Source: Liriodendron chinense (taxonomy: Eukaryota; Streptophyta; Magnoliopsida; Magnoliales; Magnoliaceae). From it: a stretch of 64,000 nt of DNA. Below the pieces are notes generated by a model. That model made no database searches. It worked only from the letters and a program-made list of their open reading frames with translations, and was not told where the DNA came from. Positions 1 through 11,564 of this stretch are shown piece after piece (within the stretch, counting starts at the first letter, position 1; each line of letters opens with the position of its first letter). A program made the translations under genes and the position numbers. The stretch covers positions 186,001 to 250,000 of the forward strand of contig ML058587.1 in the NCBI GenBank assembly GCA_003013855.2. Reading direction: 5' to 3'.

Positions 1-211
1 TTTTTATCGTTTTTCAAAGGAAATTAATACCCTTTATAATAAAACCTGGACTTACTATAATTTAAACTAATGCTCAAAGCAGCAGTATTCGTGGGGTCAT
101 TCATCCCTTGGCCCACCACTAACATATCCTAGCCCGAAAAATCAACCTAGTCCATTCATTGGGTGGACCACATATATTTAAAAAAAAAAAAACTAAGGTC
201 TACATTCAAAA
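1..211. other. AT-rich stretch, nothing recognised
   Basis: No gene, RNA or bounded repeat is visible. It is AT-rich with an A-run near 180-192. Confidence 0.5.
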
Positions 212-800
212 TGTTGGGATAGGGGGGCGGCAGCGAAAGCAAAACCGAACACAAGCAGCAAATTGAATCAAACAAGCTACACAATGCATGCAACTAACCA
301 CATATAGAGAATCCAAATTTAACGTGGAAAAACCTCTAGTAAAAAACCATGGCACAAAGCGACACCGATCCACTATAATATCAGAAGTTACAAGAGATGA
401 AACCCAAAAACCCAAGATCACAAGCCCACAAGAGAAATCCAAGCTTTCCCAATAAGAAAATCATCTTCTTAAGTATTTTCTCTCACCTAGAACCTCTCTC
501 AATCCCTTTTCCCGTCAAGGATACCTCTAATTCCATAATACACTAGGAGAAAAATCGAAATTAGAAACTATTGGCGCAACAACACGCAAGAATCCAACTC
601 CAACAATGAGACTGCCGACCGGCCGGCCGGATGCCCAAAAATCTGTCTAGCGAGTCTACTGTTTTAGCTTCACCGCGACCTTGAGGCGTCCATTTCCAAC
701 ACAAAATACACGTCCTGCACTTGATGAGTGGATCATCCTGATTTTTCCAGGTTACATTCACAAGCAGCAAACCTGCCTAACGAATTCCCCAAATCTCACA
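212..800 (-). repeat. probable LTR-type remnant
   Basis: It begins with TGTTGGG and contains an AACGTGGAAAAACC-type stretch (about 319-332), which is common in plant copia LTRs read on the minus strand. It also has a GC-rich palindrome (ACCGGCCGGCCGG) near 616. No second LTR, PBS or target duplication was found and the right boundary is a guess. The short open frames here have no recognisable domain. Confidence 0.3.
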
Positions 801-1265
801 CACGTTTTAGAGAAGTCATCCCAGCTGTCCTATCATAGATGGGCCATAGACCAAATAACGATAGCCGTCTATCAGCGTTTTCTCATTGTGTATGCATCAG
901 TGGCCGTGTTCTGGGCCTCTGGATGAATATTGTCTGTTTAAAAGCTACCAATCAAATGGCCATCAAGATTTCTAGGAGATGGCCCATGGTGTGAATGGTC
1001 TGTGTTTGCTGGCCATGCAAGCACGAAGCACTACCTCCACACCCATCTTTACATGTGCAAATGTATGCCAAGGCACGTGCACAGGACGTCACAGCTGTAA
1101 ATTAGATGGATCCACCGTTAGATCTATCCTAGTAGCAAAGCCATCTGATTATTAAGTGAGCCATCACTAACGAGAAGAACAGACAGCTAGAAAACTCATC
1201 GATGGTCCACATTCAATGGAGTCTTACGGCATGTTCACGCTGGGGCTGGGCCTACGTTATTCACA

Positions 1266-1846
1266 CCTTAGATGAGCGGGTCTCCGAGTATTACATGTCC
1301 AGATGGACCAAAAGAAGACTAGTCGGGGTTGGAAGTGATCCGGACCGTCATGACCGTAAAACGGTCTAACCTTGCAATCCGTGATGAGTTTTGGGGTGTA
1401 TAATATATGATTTTGGGGTAGCTCGAGCTACTTTAGCCAACCAACTCCACTATACCGGGTTGCCAATGCCGGAATTGCGAGATTCGTCCAGATCTACAGT
1501 CACTAGCTTAGTTTTATTTCAATTTTATGTAAGGTTTTAGAGTTTGTACCCAACATGAAAAGGGCTCCCATTTGAAAACTTTCTAGTTAGCCCGTTCGAA
1601 AAATTTCTACTTTTAGCCTAAAATCTTGAGTTATAGTAGTTTATTATTTATAGTAAGTCATGTTTTTTTAGGTGTTTTAGTTTGAGTTTAAGTTTGAAAC
1701 TTCTACATTAGGTTTAGTTTCTTATTTAAAGATTTGTAGTCATGTTAATTTTCATTGAATCTATTATTATAAATCATCTTTTTAGATTTATTCATGTTTC
1801 TCTTACTTTCCCCATGAATTCGACGAAGTCCGGTTGAGTCAGATGC
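1266..1846. repeat. 0.58-kb insertion of unknown class
   Basis: Copy 2 of the duplication runs directly from TTATTCAC to the AATGGTTCATGTG motif (near 11210-11230). Here those sequences are separated by about 580 bp. TCACA occurs at both edges (1261-1265 and 1847-1851) and may be a 5-bp target duplication, but the insert does not show TG...CA ends. The interior is AT-rich and resembles LTR untranslated sequence. No coding sequence is visible. Confidence 0.4.
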
Positions 1847-2359
1847 TCACAAATCCAAGATAGTTCATGTGAAGCGTATAAAAGTGTTGTAAGAGACATG
1901 CACAACTGTCACGTACGTGGAGTACGTCTTAGCCGTGAATAAGGTGGACATTGCCATTCACATGATCAGACATAAGAATCAGCCCAGCTCGCTCATCGGG
2001 TGGGCCACACTCATATGTTGATTGTGAAAATGTTGGCAAGGCCTTTTGAATTGTCCATTTCTTTTGTATAGGATGGCTGGCATGAGTGGACTGGTGGGGT
2101 TTTCTTCTTCAGTACAGAGGAGAGAGGAGTGCAGCCTGGGTGTGGTCGAGCGACCGAAAATCACCCAGATGAGGCTGAAAGTTGCTAGAAAGTTTTGACA
2201 GTAGTCGGGCGCCCGATGGTCTTGTGACCAGGCGCCCGACCAAGTTGGTCCGGGCGCTCGAAATTTGGCAGTTCCTTTTGGTTTTCTCACTAGACAGTTT
2301 TTTGTTTGGGCGGGCGCCCAACGGCCCTTTGACCGAGCGTCTAACCCAACGTGGGACTG

Positions 2360-2367
2360 CTTATAAG
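2360..2367 (+). promoter_or_regulatory. TATA-like box of 5' LTR
   Basis: CTTATAAG lies downstream of the dyad array and upstream of the GA tract, the expected U3/R position. The same site in the 3' LTR is TTATAAAC at 7231. Confidence 0.5.
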
Positions 2368-2465
2368 CGGTTTTCCTCTTTGGATTTTAATTACTCTGAT
2401 TCTCTATTTAAGAGGTTCCAAAACGTGATTAGGGCATTCCATTAAAGTGTTTTCATGTCCAAGGT

Positions 2466-2502
2466 AAGAGAGAGAGAGAGAAAGAAGAAGAGAGAGAGGA
2501 GA

Positions 2503-2540
<38 letters not shown>
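2466..2540 (+). repeat. GA microsatellite in LTR
   Basis: Nearly continuous GA dinucleotides with a few interruptions. The 3' LTR has a much shorter, more interrupted purine tract at about 7335-7375, so the tract changed length after insertion. Confidence 0.9.
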
Positions 2541-2543
<3 letters not shown>

Positions 2544-2920
2544 AGCTTGTTGGTAGAGGAGGGTTTGCTCGTGAAGGTAATTCACAGTGCAACGACGTCT
2601 CGGCTCTTCAACGTCCTCATGATCGGGTGAGATCTCACCGTTTTCATTATTCTCTTATTGTTTATCCACTCCTACGTGAGTGAAGAAGGTTTGATCCAAG
2701 TAATGGGTGCTTGTGATCGGTTGTAACACTCTTCTTCATAGTGGATTGTTGATCTAAATTAGGTCCCTTGATTTTTACCTCTTTCGAGGGTTTTCCATGT
2801 AAAAACTCCTTATGTCATGTGGTTGATGCTTTATTCTTGATTATTGCATTATCATAACCCATAATTATAGTGCATTAGGGGGCGAGATCCTAAGGTTTGT
2901 GTGAAACGCACCCAACAAAG

Positions 2921-2936
2921 TGGTATCAAAGAGTTT
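2921..2936 (+). promoter_or_regulatory. primer-binding site, copia element 1
   Basis: TGGTATCAAAGAGTTT starts three bases after the 5' LTR. It matches the usual plant initiator-methionine tRNA complement TGGTATCAGAGC with one early mismatch. Confidence 0.85.
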
Positions 2937-2971
2937 AGGTTGGTTGAACGGAGTGTGATCGGTTCTGAATT

Positions 2972-3725
2972 ATGGAAGGTGGCTGATCAAGGATGATCAG
3001 TTTCAATGGTTCTAACTGGACCATATGGAAGGCTAAGATGGAGGACTTGCTTTATTGCAAGGACCTATATGCTACAATCTTAGGCGTATCAGTGAAGATA
3101 AAAGATATGTCAAACGATGATTGAAAGAAGTTGGACCGGAAGATGGTAGGGTTCATTAGACAATGGTTGGATGATTCAGTGTTCCACCATGTGTCTACAG
3201 AAACCTCAGTCGTTAGCCTATGGCTAAAATCGCAAGGGCCGTATGAGAGGAAGACAGCTAGCAATAAGATTTTTCTGATAAGACGACTTGTGAATCTTAA
3301 GTTCAAATATGGTGGTTCTGTGGCTGAACACATGAATGAGGTCAGCAACATACTGAACCAACTCTCCGCTATAAAGAAGGTCCTAGACGATGAACTACAA
3401 GCTTTGCTATTACTTAGCTCATTGCCTTACAGTTGGGAAACATTAGTGGTGTCTCTGAGTAACTCCGCGCCAAACGGAAAGGTGCCCATGGAATAGGTGA
3501 CGAGTTGTCTCTTCAATGAGGAGACAATGAGGAAGTCTCAGGGGTCTACTCAACAAGAGGCCCTTGCGACACAAGATCGGGGGAGGGGAAAGAACAGGAA
3601 GGGCGGGAAGGCCCGAGATAAATCAAGAGGCAAGTCGAGTGTTAAGAAGGATGTTGAATGTTAAAATTGTGGTAAGAAGGGCCACTACAAGCATGAATGT
3701 CATATGAAGAAGAATGACAGGAAAT
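2972..3725 (+). pseudogene. gag pseudogene, copia element 1
   Basis: Encodes the remains of a copia Gag (capsid-like, UBN2-type) region. The ATG at 2972 follows the PBS closely and is cut by a TGA at 2984, with further stops at 3122 (TGG to TGA at a conserved Trp position), 3494 and 3662. The longest open part (3131-3496) has the Gag core. A CCHC zinc knuckle of form CX2CX4HX4C lies at about 3659-3700, with a stop inside the first CX2C. The frame shifts by one base near 3725, where the sequence passes into protease. It cannot make a working product. Confidence 0.85.
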
Positions 3726-6700
3726 GAAAAGGAAGATGAATCAGACTTCATTGCGGTTACCTCAGATGGCGACGTTGTAGTTATTCTTTCGGCTGATCAC
3801 GATGTTTATCTCACGGCTACGAGTCAAGACACCAACTGGATAATAGACTCGGGAGCTTCATTTCATGTGACTCCACGGAGAGATTTCTTCACGAGTTACA
3901 AGTCAGGTGACTATGGGACAATGAAGATGGAAAATTCTGGCGTATCGAAGATCGTAGGAGTCGGTGATATTTGTGTGAAGACCGATGTGGGCTCAAGGAT
4001 GTGAGGCACATTCCAGACCTTCGCCTCAACTTGATGTCAATGGGAAGGCTGAATCATGATGGTTATAAAAGCCGATTTGTTGGTGAGCGTTGGAAGCTCA
4101 TCAAGGGTTCATTGATCACAGCCAGAGGAAAGAAATGTTGCACCCTTTACAAGGCAAGTGTTAGTGTATGCAATGGTGGGTTGAACGCAGCGGAAGATTC
4201 AGCTACTGACATGTGGCACAAGCGTCTCGGCCACATGAGGAAAAATGGCTTCAGCTACTAGCGAAGAAGCGACTCCTTCTAGACGTGACAGGTATACCTC
4301 TTAAAACCTGTATTAACTGTTTATCAGGGGAACAGCATAGAATTTCATTTGTTAAATCTGCTTCTCATGTTAATAAAATGCATACATTAGATTTGGTTTA
4401 TTCTGATATTTGTGGTCCTATGAAGACAAAAACCTTGGGTGGGGCATTGTATTTTGTCACTTTTATAGATGATGCATCTAGGAGGGTTTAGGTTTTGCTT
4501 TGAAATTCAAGGACGAGGTCTTTGGTGTGTTTAAAATGTTTCATGCTATGGTCGAGAGAGAGACAAGTAGATCATTGAAGTGCATCGGCACTGACAATGG
4601 TGGTGAATACATAGGTGACTTCCACGAGTATTGTAAGCCACTGGGTATACGACATCAACAGACAGTTCCCAAGACCCCCTAGCATAATGGTGTGGCTGAG
4701 CGAATGAATTGCACCATTATAGAGAGAATCAGATGCATGTTATCCCATGCAAAATTTTTCAAGATATTCTAGGGAGAAGCAATACACACGATAGTATATT
4801 TGATAAACAAGTCTCCATCAGCCCCGTTGAATGGAGAAATACCTGAGAAGATGCGGACTGGACGAGATCCGTCATACAGTCATCTCAGGGTGTTTGGATG
4901 CAGGGTATCCGTTCACGTACCAAAGGACGAGAGGTCCAAACTCAATACAAAGATCAGGCAGTGTGTGTTCTTGGGGTACGGTGATGAAAAGTTCGGTTAC
5001 AGGTTGTGGGATCCGACCGAGAAGAAGCTCGTCAGGAGCATAGATGTGATTTTCTTTTAAGATCAATGTATTGAAGACATTTGTAAGCTAGAGAAAAGCC
5101 AGCCTAGTTCAGGTGAGCTAGAGGACATGGATCCGGTTACTCCTCCAGTGGTGTCTGATGACAGGGGAGTATAGTAAGGTACAGAGGATGAGGGAGTCCC
5201 TACAAAAGATAGGTCGGGGATGCAGCCCCCACTTGATCCACCTATTGAGCCACAGGCGAGGAAGACATCAAGGGACAGACACCCGTCCAAGAAGTACTCA
5301 CTGCATGAGTACATTATGCTCACTAATGGGGGAGAGCCAGAAGATTATTCTGAGACCCTAACCGACGAGCATAAGGGGGAGTAGTTGAAAGCTATGCAAG
5401 AGGAGATGGAATCCTTGCATAAGAACCATACCTATGATATGATGAAATTGCCTAAAGGCAAGAAAGCTCTGAGCAACAAGTGGGTGTTCAGAAAGAAGAA
5501 TAAGCAGAATAATTCACAAATGAGGTTCAAGGCCAGGCTAGTAGTGAAATGGTTTGGTCAGAGGAAAGGTACAGACTTCGAGGAGATATTATCATAAGTG
5601 GTGAAGATGACATCCATACGAGTGTTGCTTGGGTTGGCAGTTAGCATGGATCTGGAGATAGAGTAATTAGATGTTAAAACCGCATTTCTCCATGGTGACC
5701 TGGAAGAAGAGATCTATATGCACCAACTAGAGAGATTCGAAGTCAAGGACAAAGAGCATATGGTGTGTAGGCTTAGGAAGAGCTTGTATGGGCTGAAATA
5801 AGTTCCTATGCAATAGTATAAGAAGTTCGACTCGTTCATGTTAAAGCATAGATATGACAGAATGGAGTCGGATCACTGTGTGTTCACGCGCAAGTTCTCA
5901 GATGGTGACTTCTTAGTTTTGCTATTGTACGTTGATGACATGCTCATCATGGGAAAAGACATCAAGAAGATTGACAGGCTGAAACAGGAGTTGGGCAAGT
6001 TGTTTGTGATGAAAGACTTGGGCCCGGCAAAACAGATCCTACGAATGGAGATAACCCGTGATAGAAGCAGCAGGAAGCTTTGGCTGCCATAACAACGGTA
6101 TATTGAGAAAGTCCTAGAGCGCTTCAACATGAATACAACGAAGCCGGTCAGTACTCTACTGGATGGTCACTTCAAATTGAGCAACAAGCAGTGTCCCAAG
6201 ACAAAGGCAGAAGTAGAAGAGATGCAGAAGATACCCTACGCATCAGCGGTAGGAAGTTTGATGTATGTTATGGTGTGTACGCTCCCAGACATAGCATATG
6301 CGGTTGGTGTTGTTAGCCGGTATTTTGTCAATCCTGGCAAAGAACATTAGGCAGCGGTGAAGTAAATAATACGGTATCTGAGAGGCTCATCCAGGTTGAA
6401 CTTATGCTATGGTGACGAAAAACCTGTGTTAGAAGGCTACACAGATGCAGATATGGCAGGTGACATAGACTCCAGGAAGTGTACATCAGGGTTCATGTTC
6501 ACGTTTGGAGGGGGAGCGGTCTCTTGGCAGAGCAAGCTACAGAAAGTCATAGCATTGTCGACGACAAAGGCCGAGTACATCGCAGTCACAGAAGCATGCA
6601 AAGAGATGCTTTGGATGAAGAGGTTCCTACAGGAACTCAACCTAAAGCAGGAGAAGCACGTGATCTATTGCGATAGCCAAAGTACTATACACTTGAGCAA

Positions 6701-6902
6701 GAATCCAAGTCAGCACTCCAAATCGAAGCACATAGAGATTCAGTATCACTGGATCAGAGATGCTTTGGAACAGAAGGTGCTACAGCTTAAGAAGGTCCAC
6801 ACGGACGACAATGGGTCAAATATGATAACCAAGGCATTGCTCAAGGGCAAGTTTGAGGTTTGTAGAAACATGGCTGGCTTGAAGAAGGTGAATTCCTCCT
6901 AA
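3726..6902 (+). pseudogene. pol pseudogene (protease-integrase-RT-RNase H), copia element 1
   Basis: Domains in order: aspartic protease with IDSGASFHVT (about 3844-3873); integrase zinc region HX3H (about 4219) with its CX2C near 4310; integrase core with the Asp of SDICGP, the Asp of TDNGGEY and the Glu of GVAER; reverse transcriptase with AFLHGD (about 5680) and catalytic YVDD (about 5929); RNase H with TDADMAGD (about 6439), TKAEY and CDSQS. Frameshifts lie near 4003, 4240 and 4490. Stops include 4489, 4680, 4770, 5058, 5172, 5382, 5595, 5664, 5799, 5814, 6090, 6348 and 6363. Most fall where the family has Trp or Gln, pointing to C-to-T decay. All catalytic residues named are still readable despite the stops. 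Confidence 0.9.
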
Positions 6903-6906
6903 GTCA

Positions 6907-6920
6907 GAAAGGGAGAGATT
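6907..6920 (+). promoter_or_regulatory. polypurine tract, copia element 1
   Basis: GAAAGGGAGAGATT abuts the TG of the 3' LTR, the expected plus-strand priming site. Confidence 0.8.
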
Positions 6921-7752
6921 TGATGGGGTTTTCCTCCTCAGTACAGAGGAGAGAGGAGTGCAACCTGGGTGTGGTCGGGCACCCGGACCAGTCTGGTCGG
7001 GCGACAGGAAATCACCCAGATGAGGCAGAAAGTTGCTGGACAGTTTTGACAGCATTCTGCCACCCGATGGTCTTGTGACCAGGCGCCCGATGCCTTAGGC
7101 GAGCGCCCGACCAAGTTGGTCCAGGCGCCCGAAATTGGGCAGTTCCTTTTGATTTTTCACTGGACAGTTTTTTGTTTGGGGGGGCGCCCGACGGCCCTTT
7201 GACTGGGCACCTGACCCGACGCGGGACTGCTTATAAACAATTTCCTCTTTGGATTCTAATTACTCCGGTTCTCTATTTAAAAGGTTCCAAAACATTATTA
7301 GGGTATCCCATTAAGGTGTTTTCACGTCCAATGTGAGAGAGAGAATAAAAGAGAAAGAAAGAGAGAAAAGAGAGATGAAGCTTGTTGGTAGATGAGGTTT
7401 TACTCGCGAAGGTGATTCACGGTGTAACGACGTCTTGGCTCTTCAACGTCCTCGTGCTTGGGTGAGATCTCTCCGTTTTCATTATTCTCTTATTGTTTAT
7501 CCACTTCTTCGTGAGTAAAGAAGATTTGATCCAAGCGGTGTGTGCTTGTGATCAGTTGTAACAATCTACTTCATAATGGATTGTTGATCTGGACTAGGTC
7601 CCATGATTTTTACCTCTTCCGGGGGTTTTCCACATAAAAACTCCTTGTGTCGTGTGGTTGATGCTTTATTCTTGATTATTGCATTATCATAGCCCATAAT
7701 TCTAATGCATTGGGGGGTGAGATCCTAAGGTTCGTGTGAAACACACCCAGCA
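6921..7752 (+). repeat. 3' LTR of copia element 1
   Basis: Runs from TGATGGGG to CCCAGCA (832 bp) and aligns along its length with the 5' LTR. It has more GCGCCCGA dyad units (about 6975-7145) and a decayed GA tract. It is followed by GGGAC and then the continuation of host block A. Confidence 0.9.
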
Positions 7753-7869
7753 GGGACTAGCTTAATTTTATGCCATATCATCTATGTGGTGGTCTCATGA
7801 ACAACTTCATATCCTACAACCTGTCAGATGCAGATTTTTTTGGTGACCGGATATGGATATCCCTAGTGA

Positions 7870-8235
7870 CCCGATCTTGTGGGGCCTACTGTGATGTCTG
7901 TGTTTTATCCACGCCGTCCATCCGTTTTGCCATATCATATTAGGCATAGCACAAAAAATAAAGCCGATCCAAAGTTCAAGCAGACCATATCACAGGAAAT
8001 GGTGAAACCTTCTTAGACCCACAATGACGTTTATTTTCCATTCAACTGTTCATAAGTCACAAATACGTGGAGGAAGGGAAAACAAAAACATGATATGATC
8101 AAAGAAGTTTTCAATCCCCACCAACTTTACCTTTTGATGTGTTTCATTTTTTTTTTTGACTCATATCTTAAAATTAACTAAAAAGTCATATTAACAGTAA
8201 TACATTAGTGTGGGACCCACAAAGTCGGGTACCAT
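7870..8235. repeat. foldback repeat, GGGCCCACC family, copy a
   Basis: The left arm (GTGGGGCCTAC...TTTTATCCACGCCGTCC) and the right arm, ending GGGACCCAC, are inverted relative to each other. It lies in block A1 and matches the copy in block A2 (about 11565-12185), so it predates the duplication. Confidence 0.65.
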
Positions 8236-8589
8236 GGTCACGAGGCAATCACACATGCTTGTAAAAGTTTGTATCCAGAAGGGAAGAATAGTGTAATAAA
8301 ACACCAATTATTTTACTCAATTCTCACGAATGAGAAAGATTGTGGTACTGGTTGCTTTTCTTTGATAACATGTAGCCTAATAACATAATAGAAAGAACAT
8401 TTGAAAACCACTCAAAAATACAAATACATCACATCTGAAGTCCTCTTTTCATCGAAGTTAACGCCTAGAATAAAAACGAATTAGCAGAAGGGACAGCGGT
8501 GGTAGACAGAAGGTGAAATCGGTCATTTCCCTTGCCTCGATCCATCCATCTGGTCAGATTCAACAATTTGCCCGTTGTCCATCTCAAAA

Positions 8590-8985
8590 CATGTATGGTT
8601 AAAATAGTGTAATATTTGATATATATTGGCAATTACCATAGAATCCATATAAATATGACTTGTGAACTTGCGGTCACAAATCCATATAAAATAAAATCAC
8701 ACAATTTAGTTGTGATTTTAAAAAAGCTTATTTTATTGTAATTGGTGTGAATTGGTTCCAATTCACATCAAATACATTCCTCCCAAACATCCCAATTATT
8801 ATGTATTTGGTGATAATTGGTGTGAATTAGCAACTTTAGTATGTTTGGGAGAATGTATTTAGTGTGAATTTTAGAAGACACTAAGTCCATGTGATTCCTA
8901 TTCACACCAATTCTAATTCACATTGATTCCAATTAATGCATATCAAATACACGGCTCCCAAACGATCCCAAAATGTAATCATAGA
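8590..8985. repeat. palindromic AT-rich repeat
   Basis: Contains several inverted and direct copies of an AATTGGTGTGAATT / AATTCACACCAATT motif around CTCCCAAACATCCC. A related copy lies at 15720-16090. It is probably an old foldback element; no ends could be fixed. Confidence 0.5.
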
Positions 8986-9143
8986 TAAACACATGTATAC
9001 AAAGTGCAAATGTTATTGAATGCAGCATATGATTTAAGACGTTAAGTAAACACACCGGCCTGTTTGGCCAACCCACTGGCCCATCTATATTTAGTGCACG
9101 TCCGTCAGACGCAGATTAGGGTCTCTGGCCCCATAATCAGGCC

Positions 9144-9320
9144 TCTCTGCTAATCAAATGAGTCTGTGTCCCAAACAAATGCATCAAAAAAGAACTTTGT
9201 TTAGTCATCCATTGGTAGAGACCCCAAAATCAGGCCTTTCTGCTAATCAAATGAGTCAGTGTCCCAAACAAATGCATCCGAAAAGAACTTTGTTTAGTCA
9301 TCCATTGGTCACATTAGCTT
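9144..9320 (+). repeat. tandem duplication, 93-bp period
   Basis: The stretch starting at TGCTAATCAAATGAGTC is present twice, at about 9148 and 9241, with only a few differences. The homologous block B2 (about 17000-17060) has a single copy, so this duplication is specific to copy 1. An open frame spanning it is not a gene. Confidence 0.75.
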
Positions 9321-9499
9321 TGGTCACTTTAGCCATCCAATTATTTCATACACCACAGCCACACAATCGAGGGGACTGGAATGCCCTTCAGGCCAGAATT
9401 TCTAACAGCTGGGACGATCCAATCTGTCCTTTACTTGACCTTATTTTCTACAGCCATCATTTTTTTCAAGTCATAGATGAGATGGTTATGATTGCCTAA

Positions 9500-9995
9500 C
9501 AAAAGTGATTCTTTGGAAACATAAGCAATCCATGAAGAGCCCAAAGAAATAGATGGATCGGATTGTTTATTAGACTTTTTGTGAAAACAATATCTATCGT
9601 CCATGTTAAAGACAATGTATCAAATGGTTATCATGACCCTTGCATGTATCCCCTGTAAATAAAAATAATGATTTTTATATTAAAAAGGGTATGCTCATCA
9701 TTTAAATGTATCCAAGTGTATACAAAGTATTGTAACATTTTTAAGGTATAACTGTAATTAGACGATATATAGGTAATACCCACACCTTTGGGACAGTGGT
9801 AGACTGAGTGAAGATAACCTTTGATACTCTCACATGTCCATATAGTGGTATAACTGTAATTTTTCCTATCCATATAGTGGAGAAGACCTTTGATTTGATA
9901 CTCTCACATATTATGGTAAATGATACACAGGGGCTTAAAAATTACATAGAATACAAGTAATTCAAATTAAGCTGCCACCAGAGGCAAATGGACAT
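9500..9995. other. remainder of block B1, no gene
   Basis: Non-coding sequence that aligns with about 17180-18230. It contains no recognisable element until the TRIM at 10006. Confidence 0.5.
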
Positions 9996-10005
9996 CATTC
10001 GGCCC

Positions 10006-10427
10006 TGTTGGGTTTGTCCCACATCGGTTAGAGGCTGGGAAGATTACTGGGCTATATATTGGGAAGAGGCCCCTTAATAATGACTAGTCATTTTGAGGTG
10101 GAACCAGCCCAACAAGTGGTATCAGAGCTGGCCCAGCCAAGCTGGTATGTGGTGGCGCCCGTGAGCGAGGGGGGGCAGTGCTCGAGACTCCAAGGAGGAC
10201 AGTGCTCGGGAGCCCCTATCCGCCCACATCCAGAGCCCACGAGCGATAGGGGGCAGTGCCCGAGAGCCCAGTGCCCGACAAACTCGGGAGGGCAGTGCTC
10301 GGGAGCCCCTATCCGCTGTGGAAGGGGGGATTGTTGGGTTTGTCCCACATCGGTTAAAGGCTGGGAAGATTACTGGGCTATATATTGGGAAGAGGCCCCT
10401 TAACAATGACTAGTCATTTTGAGGTGG
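10006..10427 (+). mobile_element. TRIM 1 (miniature LTR retrotransposon)
   Basis: Two direct repeats (10006-10114 and 10332-10427) start TGTTGGGTTTGTCCCACATC and differ at only a few positions. Right after the first is a PBS, TGGTATCAGAGCTGG (10117-10131), and just before the second is a purine tract, GTGGAAGGGGGGA (about 10318-10330). The roughly 215-bp interior has no coding capacity and consists of repeated GGGCAGTGCTCGGGAGCCCC-type units. This layout defines a terminal-repeat retrotransposon in miniature. The last 13 bases of the 5' LTR, including its CA end, have no match at the 3' LTR, so the right end is truncated or rearranged and no target duplication was found. Confidence 0.85.
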
Positions 10428-11564
10428 GTCCCATGGTCAGGGCCAGACTGTGTTGGGCGAGGCCCGGCCGCCACTAATCTGCTGAGAAGTAAGGGCAGTG
10501 GTCATAGATGGGCCATAGCCCAAATAACGATATCGGAAGTTCCTGTGGTTGGAAGTTGTGGGGCCCACAGAGATGCCCATGACAAATCCACTCTATCCAT
10601 CAGTTTCTCAAGATCACAAAAGTACAGGAGGCGAAAAAATCAGGCAGATTCAAAAGTCAGGTAGGCCACACAACACAAAACGATGAGAATGAAAATATCC
10701 ACTGTTGAAGCCTTCCTAGAGCGGACCATGATAATGACATCCAAACCGGTCATATGGTTATTGCCACTCAGATAAATCGTAGGCACAAATATAATTCTGT
10801 GTCTCCCACAAAGTTTCCAAAGGTGAGCGTTCAATACCCTCTCTTTTGTGTGGTGTGGCCCACCTGAGATTTAGATCTGCCTTATTTTTGGATTTCTTTA
10901 CTATTGTGATCTTGAGCAAATGATGGACGGATTGGATTTGTCACGGGCATCTCTATGTGCTAGCTATAGAAGCACCAAGCACCACCTCTAAACGCATCTT
11001 TACATTTGCAAAATGTATTCCAAGTCAAGTTCACATGCCATCTCAGCCGTGAGTTAGATGGATCACAGTTCAGATGATCTAACCCAGCAGCAAAGCTGGT
11101 TTGATTGTTAGGTGGGACACCACTAGCTGAAAGAATAGACCGCTAGAAAACTTACCAACGGTCCACATTCTAAGGAGACTCTTGGCAGGTTCCTGGTGGG
11201 GCCCACGTTATTCACGCAATTACAGAATGGTTCATGTGCAGCGCGTAGAAGTGCCATAAGACTGCAAAACCGGCACGTGCAGTACATCTGAGCCGTAAAT
11301 CAGGTGGACACTACCATTCCCATGATTGGGCAAAAAGATGAGGTCAGCGCACTCATCAGGTAGGCCACACTCATATGTTGATTGTGAAATGCTAGCAAGA
11401 CGTTTTAAACCATCCATTCCTTTCTTACTGGGTGGCCGGTAGGATGAGTGGACCGGCCTAATTTCGTGTCATATCAGGGTCTCTTAATTTGAACAGCTCT
11501 CATATCCTGCAACATGGCCCCATGCGGAATGTCTGATGAAAGGATAACCCGGGTGACCCCATTT

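Larger units (their letters stand above)
2092..2917 (+). repeat. 5' LTR of copia element 1
   Basis: Runs from TGGTGGGG to CCCAACA (826 bp) and pairs with 6921-7752. U3 carries GGCGCCCGA-type dyads (about 2200-2330), followed by a TATA-like TTATAAG at 2361 and then a long GA tract. Compared with the 3' LTR it lacks about 24 bp near 2145 and one dyad-bearing unit near 2235. Confidence 0.9.
2092..7752 (+). mobile_element. Ty1/copia retrotransposon 1 (Tork/TNT1-like), degenerate
   Basis: A complete but dead LTR retrotransposon of 5661 bp. In order it has a 5' LTR, PBS, gag, protease, integrase, reverse transcriptase, RNase H, polypurine tract and 3' LTR. It is flanked by TGGAC (2087-2091) and GGGAC (7753-7757), a 5-bp target duplication with one mismatch. 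The domain order integrase before RT is diagnostic of copia. Gag and protease wording resemble the Tork/TNT1 group. At least 15 in-frame stops and several frameshifts rule out a functional polyprotein. A paralogous empty site lies near 11446-11460, so insertion followed the host duplication. Confidence 0.93.
825..9990 (+). repeat. duplication unit A+B, copy 1
   Basis: Block A (about 825-1265, 1848-2091, 7753-8240) and block B (about 8590-9990) each align in order and orientation with 10490-12190 and 15710-18240. Matching landmarks include CATAGATGGGCCATAG at 834 and 10504, GGCCACACTCATATGTTGAT at 2003 and 11363, and CAAAAGTGATTCTTTGGAAA near 9500 with its counterpart near 17190. Differences are mostly independent insertions: a 0.58-kb piece and a copia element in this copy; MITEs and a TRIM in the other. 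No gene lies in the unit. Confidence 0.75.

Noticed and set aside
10059..10406. Frames of 86-114 codons on both strands
   Set aside because: They lie in the TRIM interior and reflect its GC-rich repeats; TRIMs do not code.
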